Shown here piece by piece: positions 19,208 through 27,744 of a stretch of DNA of 64,000 bases; position 1 is the stretch's first letter, and each line of letters begins with the position of its first letter. The translations under genes and the position numbers were made by a program. Source of the stretch: Actinoplanes subtropicus (GTDB lineage: Bacteria > Actinomycetota > Actinomycetes > Mycobacteriales > Micromonosporaceae); contig NZ_JOJL01000016.1 in NCBI RefSeq assembly GCF_000721705.1, positions 177,178-241,177 on the forward strand, read 5' to 3'. The notes under the pieces were generated by a model. The model had not been told where the DNA came from. It was given only the letters and a program-made list of their open reading frames with translations, and did no database searches.

Positions 19208-19464
19208 ATCACCGTGCGGAAGGCATCGGCGGCGTCCATCGCGGCGCGGGTCAGCTGGGCCGCCTCGTCCAGGCGGGTGCGGGCCTGCTCGAGCTGCGCG
19301 ATCGCCGACGCGACCGAGGGGTGGAACGAGCCGATCGCGGTCATCCGGAGGAGCGCCAGCGCGTCCTCCAGCTGGTCGTTGACCTGCTGGATGCCGTTCG
19401 CCGCGCGGCCGGCGCCGTCGACCGACGCGGCCACGTTGGCCTTGACCTCTTCGACGTTCGCCAT
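19204..19464 (-). CDS. Small helical-hairpin protein, possible type VII-like substrate
   Basis: 86-residue protein predicted to be two amphipathic helices (about 2-44 and 49-84) joined by a tight turn, GSFHPS, in the middle. It has no membrane helix, signal peptide or cysteine. Size and hairpin shape resemble WXG100/Esx proteins, but the turn lacks Trp-x-Gly and there is no C-terminal YxxxD/E. It is the last gene of a three-gene leftward operon with an FtsK/EccC-like ATPase and a 3-TM protein, with a 20-bp gap to the latter. ATPase linkage makes a secreted or partner protein plausible; this is inference. I do not recognise the family. Confidence 0.65.
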   Translation of the reverse strand: MANVEEVKANVAASVDGAGRAANGIQQVNDQLEDALALLRMTAIGSFHPSVASAIAQLEQARTRLDEAAQLTRAAMDAADAFRTVI

Positions 19465-19484
19465 GTCCGCCTCGCCTGTCGGAT

Positions 19485-20171
19485 TTATCGGAAAAATGCT
19501 ACTAGGCCGACGCCCATGCAGGTCAGCAGCACCGGGGTGAGGCAGACGATCGCGCCCAGGATCGGCGTACGGTCCACCTTGGTCTTGGTCTGTTTGTCGT
19601 CGTAGACGAAGCCGATCGTGGCCCAGCCCAGCCCGAACGCGAGCACCGGCATGCTCAGGCCGCAGAGCAGCGCATAGGTCGGCACCGAGCCCTGCGGGGC
19701 GACCAGGTAGAGCACGATCTGGACGAGCAGTACGGCGGCCGCGAACGGGCCGTAGATCAGCAGGTTGCGGGCCACCGGTCGGAGCGCGCCGCCGCCCGGG
19801 GCCGGGCCGATGATGGTGGCGTCCGCGGCGTCGGCGGTGCGTCGGGCCTGCTGCAGCGCCACCAGCACGGCGGTCGGGCCGCCGGCCATGGCCAGCGCGG
19901 CCGATTGCACCTCCGGCGGGCGCGGGGCGAGATCCATTTCCGGTACGCCGAAGTCGCGGACCAGACGCGCCTGCTGGGGGGCGAGCCGTGCCCGTACGGC
20001 GGAAAGCTCCTGCCTTGCCGCCGTCGCGGCCGCCTGCTGTTCGCCCGCCGCGGTGCTGGCGGCGCGACGGACGGCATCCAGGCGCTGGGCGGCGGCGAGA
20101 TACTCCGCCCATGGGCCGGGCGCCGGCGGGGTTGCCTGCGCGGGAATCGCCTGTTCCTGTTGGTCCGTCAT
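19485..20171 (-). CDS. Membrane protein with N-terminal coiled coil and three C-terminal TM helices
   Basis: 228 residues. Residues about 20-75 are an Ala/Gln/Arg-rich coiled coil. A linker with FGVPEMDLAPRPP leads to another helix, and three hydrophobic helices fill the C-terminal third (about 136-158, 163-190 and 202-227), joined by a loop containing DDKQTKTK. There is no signal peptide or known enzyme motif. It lies between the ATPase gene (31-bp gap) and the 86-residue protein gene (20-bp gap) on the same strand. A membrane anchor or channel for the otherwise soluble ATPase is a reasonable guess. I do not recognise the family. Confidence 0.65.
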   Translation of the reverse strand: MTDQQEQAIPAQATPPAPGPWAEYLAAAQRLDAVRRAASTAAGEQQAAATAARQELSAVRARLAPQQARLVRDFGVPEMDLAPRPPEVQSAALAMAGGPTAVLVALQQARRTADAADATIIGPAPGGGALRPVARNLLIYGPFAAAVLLVQIVLYLVAPQGSVPTYALLCGLSMPVLAFGLGWATIGFVYDDKQTKTKVDRTPILGAIVCLTPVLLTCMGVGLVAFFR

Positions 20172-20202
20172 TGCTCGTCGCTCTCCGGCCCTCTTGTCCC
20201 CG

Positions 20203-22788
20203 TCATAGCTCGTCGCTTTCCGGCTCGAGGAAGGGCACGACCGTGACGGTGCGGTCGGCGTGGCGGTCGTGCAGCAGCGCTCTATTCGGCCGGGGGTGCC
20301 AATCGACCGGGCGGCCCAGCATCAGCGCCACATCGGACTGTGGGCAGTTCAGGAACAGCAGGCCGGCCACATCCTCCCGGCCCGCGCTGCCGCCGGTCTC
20401 CTCGCTGAACCGGCGCATGCCCCGCCACCAGGACAACAGATGCACGCCGCGGCCCGGGCCCTCGCGCAGCAGCCGGCGCAGGCCCGGCAGGCCGCCCGGG
20501 CTCGCCGCGTCCATCCCGAACACCACGAGGTAGCCCGGCGTCTCCAGCTCCATGCCCTTCGCCAGGCCGGCTGCGTCGACCAGCGACACCTCCTGCCGGT
20601 GCCCGATCTCGGCGGCCAGGGTCTCGGCGAGGCGGTCGCCCTCGGCCACCAGCGAGGAGATCACGAAGCGGGTCGTCCGGGGCTGGTGGAAGGCGGCCAC
20701 GCTGCGGGCGGCCGCGTCGAGGACCTCGGAACCGGACGCCGACGAGCCGAAGATGGCCAGATGCCGGCCCGGGGAGGAGTCGAGCGGGAAGGCGGCCGTC
20801 GACAGACTCACGTCGATCACGCGGCCCACCAGGGCGGCCGGGCGGGCGGCCCGACCGGCCAGCACCGACCGGTACGTCGGGTCGTCGGCCAGGTGCTGAT
20901 GCGCGTACCCGGCGAAGATGCGCGGCGGGATAGCCTCCGGGTCGCGGGCGCCCCACAGCTTGTGGCGCAGGGCGCTGAGCACCTCGCGGTCGGCATGCGG
21001 ATCGGGGAAGCGAACCACCCGTTCGTGGCCCCGGGTCGCGCCGCGTGGGCCGCCGAGACCGCCCGCGGTGTTCACCACGGCGGTGCCCAGGGGCAGGCCG
21101 GCGGCCGAGTCGTTGGTGGGCTCCAGCACGTCGCCGCCGCCGGGCAGGGCGATCCGCACCGGGAACTGGCCGAAGATCGAGTCACGCTTCGCGTAGAGCG
21201 CCTCGACGCCGAGCACGGTCTGGCTCGCCAGGATCAGATGGATGCCGTACGAGCGGCCCTTGCGGGCCAGCGACTCGAGCAGGCCGACCGCCTCGGTCGC
21301 GATCGGGTCGTTGCCGGCCAGCAGCACCTGGAACTCGTCGATGACACAGAGGATCCGCGGCAGCGGCCGGGACTGGCCCTCCTCGGCGGCCACCTGCCGC
21401 AGGTCGGCGAAGCGGGTCACGCCGGCCCGCTTGTAGGCCACCGAGCGGCGGGTCATCTCGGCGTCGAGCTCACGCAGGACGGCCAGGCCGTACTCCCGGT
21501 CGGACTCGACGCCCACGGCGCGGGCATGCGGCAGCCAGGTGCGATCGCGGCGGGTCGGCACGAACTCGGCGAACGACACGCCCTCCTTGAAGTCCAGCAG
21601 GTAGAGGGCCATCTCGGCGGGGCTGTACCGGGCGCCGAGGCCGTACAGCACGTTGATCAGGAAGGCGGTCTTGCCGGCGCCGGACCGGCCGCCGACGAGC
21701 CAGTGCGGGGTCAGGTCGTTGAAGCGCAGCACGAGCGGGGTGTCGCCGTCGTGCCCGACGATCGTGCCCAGGCCGTCGGCGGCGTCGCCGGACCAAAGTT
21801 GCTCGCCGGGCTCGGGCAGCAGATCGGCGAGGCCGACCTTGGCGGCGGCGGAGTGGGTGGCCAGCTCACGGCAGACGGTGTCGACCAGGCTGGGCGGCGG
21901 GTCGTCATCGAGATAGACCGGGGCGTTCAACCAGACCGCCTCCGGCGCCGAGCCGTACGTCGCGCCGGGCGGGTCGCCGATCACCACATACGGGTCGCGG
22001 ACGGTGACGCTGGTCGTCCGCGGGAGCGGCGCCTGAGTAGTCTCGGCGGTCAGCGGCGGGGGCGGCCAGCCGGCGACGATGAGGTGCAGGCCGGAATCGG
22101 GCCCCTGCTGGGCCAGCGCGGCGATCCGCCGCAGCTCCTCGCCCTCGGTGAGCTCGGGCAGGCTGGCGATGACGACCAGCATCATCCGATCGCGGCGGCT
22201 GCGCCGCGGGGGGCCGCCGCGGCCGGGGCGCAGCCATTTGTCGGCCTCGGCGAGCACGTCGCGCAGGCCCTGCCGGTCGGTGGCGGGTGGGGACATCAGG
22301 CCGGCGTCATAGAGGTCGGCGAAAGGCTCGAAGACGGCGCCGCCGCCGACACCGTCGACGGCGCGGACCAGCACGGAGCCCGCCGGGGCGGCGGCGAGTA
22401 GGCGGAGCAGCAGGCAGCGCAAGAGGCCGAAGACCCGGGAATCGGTGGCGCTGGCGTCGATCGTGAGGTGTCCGGTGCCGAGCAGGGGGACAATTGCCGG
22501 AAAACGGGCATCGTCGAGGGGTTGGGCGACGCCGAGCCGGACGAATTGGGGCGGGAAGACGCCGCCGAGAGGGGTGTTGGCCGACTGAGCCTCCAGAGGG
22601 GAGCCCAGCCACCCCGGGGCGAGGTTGGCGGCCGCAACCCGCAGCTGCTCGGCCAGCGAATGCTGCTCCAGCGGATCGGCGGCGGGCAGCACCTCGGACT
22701 CCAGCGCCACAGCGGCGGCCTCGGCGACGGCGGCAGCCTGCCGGTGCAGGGCAGCAGCCTGCTGGACCCGTGAAGCTGAATCCGCCAC
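20203..22788 (-). CDS. FtsK/SpoIIIE (EccC-like) ATPase without membrane helices
   Basis: 861-residue ATPase of the FtsK/SpoIIIE/EccC superfamily. An Ala-rich helical N-terminus (1-60) precedes a degenerate region, then one intact ATPase domain: Walker A GGRSGAGKT (Lys about 372), Walker B ILCVIDEF (about 480-485) and the sensor-like ILASQT. A second domain near 680 has the degenerate P-loop FGSSASGS with no Lys. No membrane helix is visible, unlike EccC or FtsK. The GTG at 22788 is preceded by GAGGAGG eight bases upstream; an in-frame ATG at 22878 is far less likely. It is first gene of the operon with the 3-TM and hairpin proteins. It may translocate protein rather than DNA, but this is not shown by the sequence. 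Confidence 0.8.
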   Translation of the reverse strand: MADSASRVQQAAALHRQAAAVAEAAAVALESEVLPAADPLEQHSLAEQLRVAAANLAPGWLGSPLEAQSANTPLGGVFPPQFVRLGVAQPLDDARFPAIVPLLGTGHLTIDASATDSRVFGLLRCLLLRLLAAAPAGSVLVRAVDGVGGGAVFEPFADLYDAGLMSPPATDRQGLRDVLAEADKWLRPGRGGPPRRSRRDRMMLVVIASLPELTEGEELRRIAALAQQGPDSGLHLIVAGWPPPPLTAETTQAPLPRTTSVTVRDPYVVIGDPPGATYGSAPEAVWLNAPVYLDDDPPPSLVDTVCRELATHSAAAKVGLADLLPEPGEQLWSGDAADGLGTIVGHDGDTPLVLRFNDLTPHWLVGGRSGAGKTAFLINVLYGLGARYSPAEMALYLLDFKEGVSFAEFVPTRRDRTWLPHARAVGVESDREYGLAVLRELDAEMTRRSVAYKRAGVTRFADLRQVAAEEGQSRPLPRILCVIDEFQVLLAGNDPIATEAVGLLESLARKGRSYGIHLILASQTVLGVEALYAKRDSIFGQFPVRIALPGGGDVLEPTNDSAAGLPLGTAVVNTAGGLGGPRGATRGHERVVRFPDPHADREVLSALRHKLWGARDPEAIPPRIFAGYAHQHLADDPTYRSVLAGRAARPAALVGRVIDVSLSTAAFPLDSSPGRHLAIFGSSASGSEVLDAAARSVAAFHQPRTTRFVISSLVAEGDRLAETLAAEIGHRQEVSLVDAAGLAKGMELETPGYLVVFGMDAASPGGLPGLRRLLREGPGRGVHLLSWWRGMRRFSEETGGSAGREDVAGLLFLNCPQSDVALMLGRPVDWHPRPNRALLHDRHADRTVTVVPFLEPESDEL

Positions 22789-22936
22789 CGCCCTCACCTC
22801 CTCTGTGCGGATAAAACTTATCCCAGACCGGGGCCGGGATCGCGCTCCCGGGGGCCAGCGGGTTACGCGCCGCGGCATTCACGGAGGTGGGTGGTGTGGC
22901 ACGGTTCGGGTGTACGGAGGCACTACTGTCGTATGT

Positions 22937-23485
22937 GTGCAGCCGCAGGAGCCCGTTGTCGGAGGAGTGCCACAGGCGCCACAGATGCCGCCGCCGGCGG
23001 TCCCACCCGTGCGAAAGCCGCCTGCGCGACGCAGTCGGCTGATCTTGGCCACCGTCGGCGGCATCATGGCTTTGCTGTGCCTGGGAGGCGTCGGTGTTTT
23101 CGTCTCGATCTACGACAACGCCACGAAGATCGATCGAAGTGAGCCGGACGTCGTGACCGACAGCTTTCTGCTCGCCTATCTGGTGAACCGTGATGACAAG
23201 TCAGCTCAGTTGTTCACCTGTAAGAACCCACAACTTGCTGAGATCGGCGCCCTGCGCGATCAGATCGTCGCCCGCGAGAAACAATTCAACGTCAAGGTGT
23301 CGGTAAGTTGGGGTGCCCTCACACGGCAAGCCGTCACCGCAAAGCAAGAGGACGTGACCACTCAGCTGACGATCTCGGGATCTGCGAACGGCGAGCTCGG
23401 CAGCAGCCGCAACGAGGACTGGCGATTTCGCGTGATAGAGGAAGGCGGAGGCTGGCGCCTTTGCTCAGGCGCCAAAATCGCTTGA
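22937..23485 (+). CDS. Single-pass membrane protein of unknown function
   Basis: About 182 residues: a Pro/Gln-rich cytoplasmic N-terminus, one membrane helix (LILATVGGIMALLCLGGVGVF) and an external domain ending in WRFRVIEEGGGWRLCSG, a pattern seen in small NTF2-like extracytoplasmic domains. The start is uncertain: I take GTG at 22937, but GTG at 22907 and downstream ATGs are in frame, and the nearest GGAGG is 16 bases away. It is divergent from the EccC-like operon and convergent with the last gene of the T4SS-like operon, with a 2-bp gap. It may belong to either system; no function is assigned. Confidence 0.6.
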   Translation: MQPQEPVVGGVPQAPQMPPPAVPPVRKPPARRSRLILATVGGIMALLCLGGVGVFVSIYDNATKIDRSEPDVVTDSFLLAYLVNRDDKSAQLFTCKNPQLAEIGALRDQIVAREKQFNVKVSVSWGALTRQAVTAKQEDVTTQLTISGSANGELGSSRNEDWRFRVIEEGGGWRLCSGAKIA

Positions 23486-23487
23486 TC

Positions 23488-24093
23488 TCATTCGACCCAT
23501 AGCAGGTTAGCTCGAACCTCCAGCGTTTTCGGAGCCTTGCCGCTCCCAGCCCAGCGATACCAGTCGAGTTCTGCAGCCACGCGAGCGCAGACGTCGCCGA
23601 TTTCGTTAGTGTGCAGTTCGGTCACGCCTCGCAGGTCACGACGCTCGCTGCCGTCTTCGCGCATCTGGACGACCCGTCGACCAGTAATCGTTCCGGCGTC
23701 GAGGGCGGCCACCGGTTCCTTCCGCGGTGGCTCGTCCAGCGATACTAGCCGCGAGGCCAGGCCCAGGTCGGCTGGGAAGGCGCCGGCGATGCCGAACTCC
23801 TCGACCCAGACTCGCTCGATGGGGACCAGCGGAGCGAAGACCTCGGTCTGCTCGGCCTCGGCGCGATACCACTCCGACTCGACCATCACTGGTACGTAGG
23901 TGCGGCTGCCCTGCACCACCTTCTCGTCCGCGCGCAGGTCGGCGCGCCACCCATGACCCGGCAGGCCGATCAGCACCCGCCGACCGCGGAGCTTTCCGCT
24001 CATGTTGGCGGGCGTGGGCACGATCGAACGCGGCGGATCGAGGGCCCAGTCGGGATGGCCCGCGAACGGATCCGGCACGGCTCCTCCGGTCAT
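23488..24093 (-). CDS. Hypothetical protein at the end of the T4SS-like operon
   Basis: 201-residue, Trp- and Glu-rich, apparently soluble protein with no signal peptide, membrane helix or recognised motif. The ATG overlaps the stop of the upstream hydrolase gene (ATGA) and GGGAGG lies six bases before it, so it is translated with the secretion genes. It could be an accessory, chaperone or cargo-like protein, but nothing in the sequence decides this. Confidence 0.6.
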   Translation of the reverse strand: MTGGAVPDPFAGHPDWALDPPRSIVPTPANMSGKLRGRRVLIGLPGHGWRADLRADEKVVQGSRTYVPVMVESEWYRAEAEQTEVFAPLVPIERVWVEEFGIAGAFPADLGLASRLVSLDEPPRKEPVAALDAGTITGRRVVQMREDGSERRDLRGVTELHTNEIGDVCARVAAELDWYRWAGSGKAPKTLEVRANLLWVE

Positions 24094-25211
24094 CCCTCAC
24101 CTCCCAGCGGTACGCCCTGCTGCTTCATGAACGGGACGGGGTCGATCGCCCCGGCACTCGACCGGTCATCGTTCAGGTGTACCTCGAAATGTAGATGCGG
24201 CCCGGAGGAATTGCCGCTGGTGCCGACCCGCCCGATGACCTCGCCGGCCGTGACCTGCTGGCCCTCCTTGACGAACGGTCGCTGCACCATGTGGCAGTAC
24301 CTGGTCATGATGTTGCCAGCCGACTGGATCTCCACCATCCAGCCGCAGCCGCCCTTGCCTGGATACCCGTCGACATCGCAGGTCTGCCGGCCCTGATGGT
24401 CCTCGTCGCACTTCACCTTCGACACGATTCCGCTGGCTGCCGCCATGATCGGGGTGTACCGGGCCACGATCAGGTCGACGCCCTGGTGGGTCGGCCGTTC
24501 CGGGGTGCGGAATCCGGAGCCGACCACCGCGCCCTTGACCGGCACGGTCCAGCCGGAGGCCGCGATCTGTCCGGCGGCGGCGCAAACCATGGTCACCGAG
24601 CTGCCCAACGCGCCGGCTGCGCCGTGCGCGAGTTCGTTGACGATCTGCGTGGCGACCGGCTCGTGCTTGGCGTACGCGTCCGGGTAGGCGCTGACCTGCA
24701 CTCGCTGGGCCGCCTCGGTCAGCGGCATCGTCTCCCAGCCGGCGATGGTCTTGAGCTTCTCGTAGAACTTGGTGCTCGCGTAGACCGGGTCCATGATCTG
24801 CGTCGGCGTTCCCCAGCCGGAGCTGGGCCGCTGCTGGAAGAGCCCGAGCGAGTCGTGGTCGTTGCGTGCGCCGAGGTTGCCCAGGTTGGTCAGGCGAGAC
24901 TCCTGCATGGCGGTGGCGACCGCGATGACCCAGGCCCGCGGCGGCATCTTCAGGTCGGAACCGGTATTGATGATGATGGCGGCGTTCCGGATCTGCGCCG
25001 CGCTGTACTGCCGGATCGAGGGCATCTTGGTGTCGGGGTTGATCGGTCCGCCCTTGCCGCACCCGAACGCGCTGTTGACGTCCGACCTGTTGTTGCTCTC
25101 GTCGTAGAAGCCGAAGAACACGGCGGTGACGCTGCCGGCGCAGCACAGTACGGCGAGGGTCGCCACGAGCGCGACCAGGAGGACGATCCTGCGAGGTCGC
25201 GGGATCCTCAT
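24090..25211 (-). CDS. Peptidoglycan hydrolase: lysozyme/transglycosylase-like plus M23 endopeptidase
   Basis: 373 residues with a membrane anchor at about 9-33. A lytic-transglycosylase-like domain follows (AMQESRL with Glu104, then SLGLFQQRPS), then a LytM/M23 zinc endopeptidase domain with H242xxxD246 and the H339-L-H341 pair, plus His307 (RYCHM). Both types of wall-cutting activity are thus predicted in one protein, as in the VirB1/TcpG-type hydrolases of Gram-positive conjugation systems. The start ATG at 25211 overlaps the previous stop (ATGA). It is fifth to last... in order it precedes only the 201-residue gene in a leftward operon and probably opens the cell wall for the apparatus. 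Confidence 0.85.
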   Translation of the reverse strand: MRIPRPRRIVLLVALVATLAVLCCAGSVTAVFFGFYDESNNRSDVNSAFGCGKGGPINPDTKMPSIRQYSAAQIRNAAIIINTGSDLKMPPRAWVIAVATAMQESRLTNLGNLGARNDHDSLGLFQQRPSSGWGTPTQIMDPVYASTKFYEKLKTIAGWETMPLTEAAQRVQVSAYPDAYAKHEPVATQIVNELAHGAAGALGSSVTMVCAAAGQIAASGWTVPVKGAVVGSGFRTPERPTHQGVDLIVARYTPIMAAASGIVSKVKCDEDHQGRQTCDVDGYPGKGGCGWMVEIQSAGNIMTRYCHMVQRPFVKEGQQVTAGEVIGRVGTSGNSSGPHLHFEVHLNDDRSSAGAIDPVPFMKQQGVPLGGEG

Positions 25212-25765
25212 GACCCGTCCCAGTCGATGCCGTCGACGAGCCAATGTCCGTCCGGCGCGACCAGGCGCAGGTTGAGTTTGCCGGAGTCCATCGTGACGAC
25301 GGCGTTCACCACCGTGGCACCGACCGGCACGAGCGACGGCCGGCCGACCACGTGATCGGCCGGGACGCCGGCCGGGTCGACGCCGTTGAGCTCATCGGCA
25401 AGGTTCTGGGTGGCGTTGGGCAGCAGCCGGTCACGCCACGCCTTAGGGGTCACCTTCTGGTGGTTGCACCAGGCCGAGGCGAACGCGTACGCGACCTCCT
25501 CGGGCTGGGCCCGGCCCGGGCTAGTGGACGGCGCCGGCGGGGGCGCCGAGTCGTCGACCACGCTGTCGTCGTCGCTCGGGTTGATGCTGACCACCGGAGC
25601 GGGCGAGACCGCGCCCAACGCCGGTGTGGAGGGGTGGCCGTCCGAGAAGATCCGGCCGATCCCGACCACCGCCGCCACGATGGCCACGATGACGATGGCC
25701 ACGCCGACGCGCGAGCGGAAGATCCGATTGAGGCTGATTTCGAGGAATCGGGGCATGCGGATCAC
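25208..25765 (-). CDS. VirB8/TcpC-like membrane protein with NTF2-like external domain
   Basis: 185 residues: a short cytoplasmic N-terminus, one membrane helix (VGVAIVIVAIVAAVVGIG, about 19-37), a Pro/Ser/Asp linker, and an NTF2-like domain from about 88 (EEVAYAFASAWCNHQ) to the end (HWLVDGIDW). One TM followed by an NTF2-like fold is the architecture of VirB8 and of Gram-positive TcpC proteins, though only one such domain is present here. The GTG overlaps the upstream stop (GTGA); an ATG nine bases on is an alternative. Assigning it as the VirB8/TcpC equivalent is inference from fold pattern and operon position. Confidence 0.65.
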   Translation of the reverse strand: MIRMPRFLEISLNRIFRSRVGVAIVIVAIVAAVVGIGRIFSDGHPSTPALGAVSPAPVVSINPSDDDSVVDDSAPPPAPSTSPGRAQPEEVAYAFASAWCNHQKVTPKAWRDRLLPNATQNLADELNGVDPAGVPADHVVGRPSLVPVGATVVNAVVTMDSGKLNLRLVAPDGHWLVDGIDWDGS

Positions 25766-27741
25766 TTAGCCTCGGAGCGCACCCGAGGAGTGGCCGGTTC
25801 GCGGGTGGTGCTCCCGGTCTCCGGTCGATAGATCGCGTAGGACGCCGGCTGCTCGGCCACATCCGGCTCGGTCCACCCTGGGGAGCGGCTCGTGCGGGCC
25901 CGTGCGGGCTCGGGTCGTGGGTGATCGCCGACCGAAGCTGGGGCGTCGCGATGATGGGTCTCGCTGCCGTCGGGCCGGGTCTGTGCCGGTACGATCTCGC
26001 GGCCGCCGCTCCGGGTGGATTCGAGTTCCGGGCGGTTCGCCGAGTGCGCCGGGTCTTCGAGGCGGGCCTCGGGCCGCAGGTTGCTCTGGTCGATGTAGAC
26101 GGGCCGGCCATTCTTGCCCATCGTGGGCTCACGGGTGCCGCCACCGTCGGCTATGTCCAGCTTGGCGGCCTCGCGCATGTCCTGGAAGAACCGCCGATGC
26201 CACGACCCGGCCGACGCGATCGCCCGCACGCTGTCCTTGCCGCCGAGCTGCGTGATCCGCCGGTATGGACGCAGCAGCAGCCAGCCGACGACGCCAACCA
26301 ACCAGACCAGCACGACCTGCAGCCAGCCGGGAAGGCTAGCCGTATTCATGATCAGATCAACAGCGAACAAATAAATCGCCGCGCCGGTCCCGAAGATCGC
26401 AATGTTGAAGATCGCAGCGACAACCGCATTACCAAGCCGCCGGATGCCTGCGCTGGCCGGCCGCAGAAGGCCAACCGTGCCGAGGATTGGAGCAGCTATG
26501 ACGGCCCAGCGGAAGACAAGGAAACCTAACAGGACCAGTACCGATGCGGTCAGATCGAACATGGCAAACATGACCGAGGCCAGCATGGAGATGAACCCGG
26601 CGCCGATCCGGTCCATGCCGTTAATCCCCTGAAGGTACTGATATGACTCAGGGTCCTCCTGCTTGATTTGCTCGGCAACCTTTTCCCACTGCGCATTCTT
26701 CTGCTTGATTAGAGCGTCTCGAGTTTGGGGATTCGCCCGCAGCTTCTCGGCTTCTTGCCACGAGATGGATTTCGCTTCATACAGAGCCAATCCGTACTTC
26801 TTGGCAGTCTCGCTGTCGGCTGAACCGAGAAGGCCGCGGAGGAAGTTTCGATAAAGGATCGTCTCTGTCGCAGTGTCACTCGCGCGAACGGCCGGTGGAC
26901 GGTTGTCGTCGCACGCGCCAGGAGTGGGGTCATCGCATTGGCCTGGAGGCGTGTTGTGCGCACGAGGGCCAACGGCCTCATGTACGACACTGAGGCTTGT
27001 GACGAGGGTCTGATCCGCAAGGTTGGCGGATCGAACTGGCCATGCTGCAATTGCTGTGACTCCGACCATTACAAGAATTGCCCAGCCTGCCGTCGTGGTG
27101 GCAGCACCCATATCCGCTTGCCTCGATCGCCATAGAAGGTAAAGACCGACGATGGCGAGCGTGATGACGCCGAAGACGCTGAATACCTTCTCATAGACAG
27201 CCTTGGTAGCCTGCTCGACCAGCGGATTTGCCCAACCCCACAGGGTTTGTGGGTCCCACGCGCGCTCTCTGAGCGCATTCGAGGCACCGATCACCGCTGT
27301 TGAGATCATGAACTCGCCGTTGGCGATTGTCGTCTCGAACTTATAGTCCGGATCTATCAGGGTTGAAGCGCAGCCGCTGCTGAGGTCGTAGGTGGTGTAG
27401 CTGTAACCGGCGTAGCCGTATTTGCTGTAGAGGCCGTCATAGCCGAGGCCGTCAGCTGAGGCTGGCTTCTCCGCGAACCATCCCGCCAATCCGGAATCTG
27501 GCGTGCTTGGCGTCGGAGGTAAAAGGCATTGAGCGCGATCTGCGCTCACATCTGCTAGACGGCTGACGCAGCCCGAAATATCAATTTGCCATTCCTCGGT
27601 GTTGCAAGCTCCGTTAGGAGCCTTCAGCACGCCGCCGCCGACAGCCGCGCTGGCGGAGGTTGTGGGTGCCACTGCCCAGACGATAGAGGCTACGACTGTG
27701 ATGAACATTGTCATGGTCAGGGCCAGCGCCCGCCGCAGCAT
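25762..27741 (-). CDS. VirB6/TrbL-like polytopic membrane protein
   Basis: 659 residues. A signal peptide or first helix (about 5-32) is followed by an external Cys-containing domain, then about six membrane helices (around 190-240 and 380-520) and a roughly 150-residue hydrophilic, Arg/Pro-rich cytoplasmic tail. This layout fits VirB6/TrbL or TcpH-type channel proteins, and it sits 3 bp after the VirB4-like gene as in many such operons. Base composition in the middle is unlike the neighbours: I count 31/60 G+C at 26341-26400 and 29/60 at 27301-27360, against 46/60 in clpC (54001-54060). This suggests recent exchange or relaxed codon use in this gene. Confidence 0.65.
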   Translation of the reverse strand: MLRRALALTMTMFITVVASIVWAVAPTTSASAAVGGGVLKAPNGACNTEEWQIDISGCVSRLADVSADRAQCLLPPTPSTPDSGLAGWFAEKPASADGLGYDGLYSKYGYAGYSYTTYDLSSGCASTLIDPDYKFETTIANGEFMISTAVIGASNALRERAWDPQTLWGWANPLVEQATKAVYEKVFSVFGVITLAIVGLYLLWRSRQADMGAATTTAGWAILVMVGVTAIAAWPVRSANLADQTLVTSLSVVHEAVGPRAHNTPPGQCDDPTPGACDDNRPPAVRASDTATETILYRNFLRGLLGSADSETAKKYGLALYEAKSISWQEAEKLRANPQTRDALIKQKNAQWEKVAEQIKQEDPESYQYLQGINGMDRIGAGFISMLASVMFAMFDLTASVLVLLGFLVFRWAVIAAPILGTVGLLRPASAGIRRLGNAVVAAIFNIAIFGTGAAIYLFAVDLIMNTASLPGWLQVVLVWLVGVVGWLLLRPYRRITQLGGKDSVRAIASAGSWHRRFFQDMREAAKLDIADGGGTREPTMGKNGRPVYIDQSNLRPEARLEDPAHSANRPELESTRSGGREIVPAQTRPDGSETHHRDAPASVGDHPRPEPARARTSRSPGWTEPDVAEQPASYAIYRPETGSTTREPATPRVRSEAK

Positions 27742-27744
27742 CGG

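Noticed and set aside
19204..20112. 302-codon leftward frame containing the 86-residue hairpin gene
   Set aside because: Its first two thirds overlap the 228-residue gene out of frame and are Arg/Pro/Gly-rich; the ATG at 19464 has the right gap and size.
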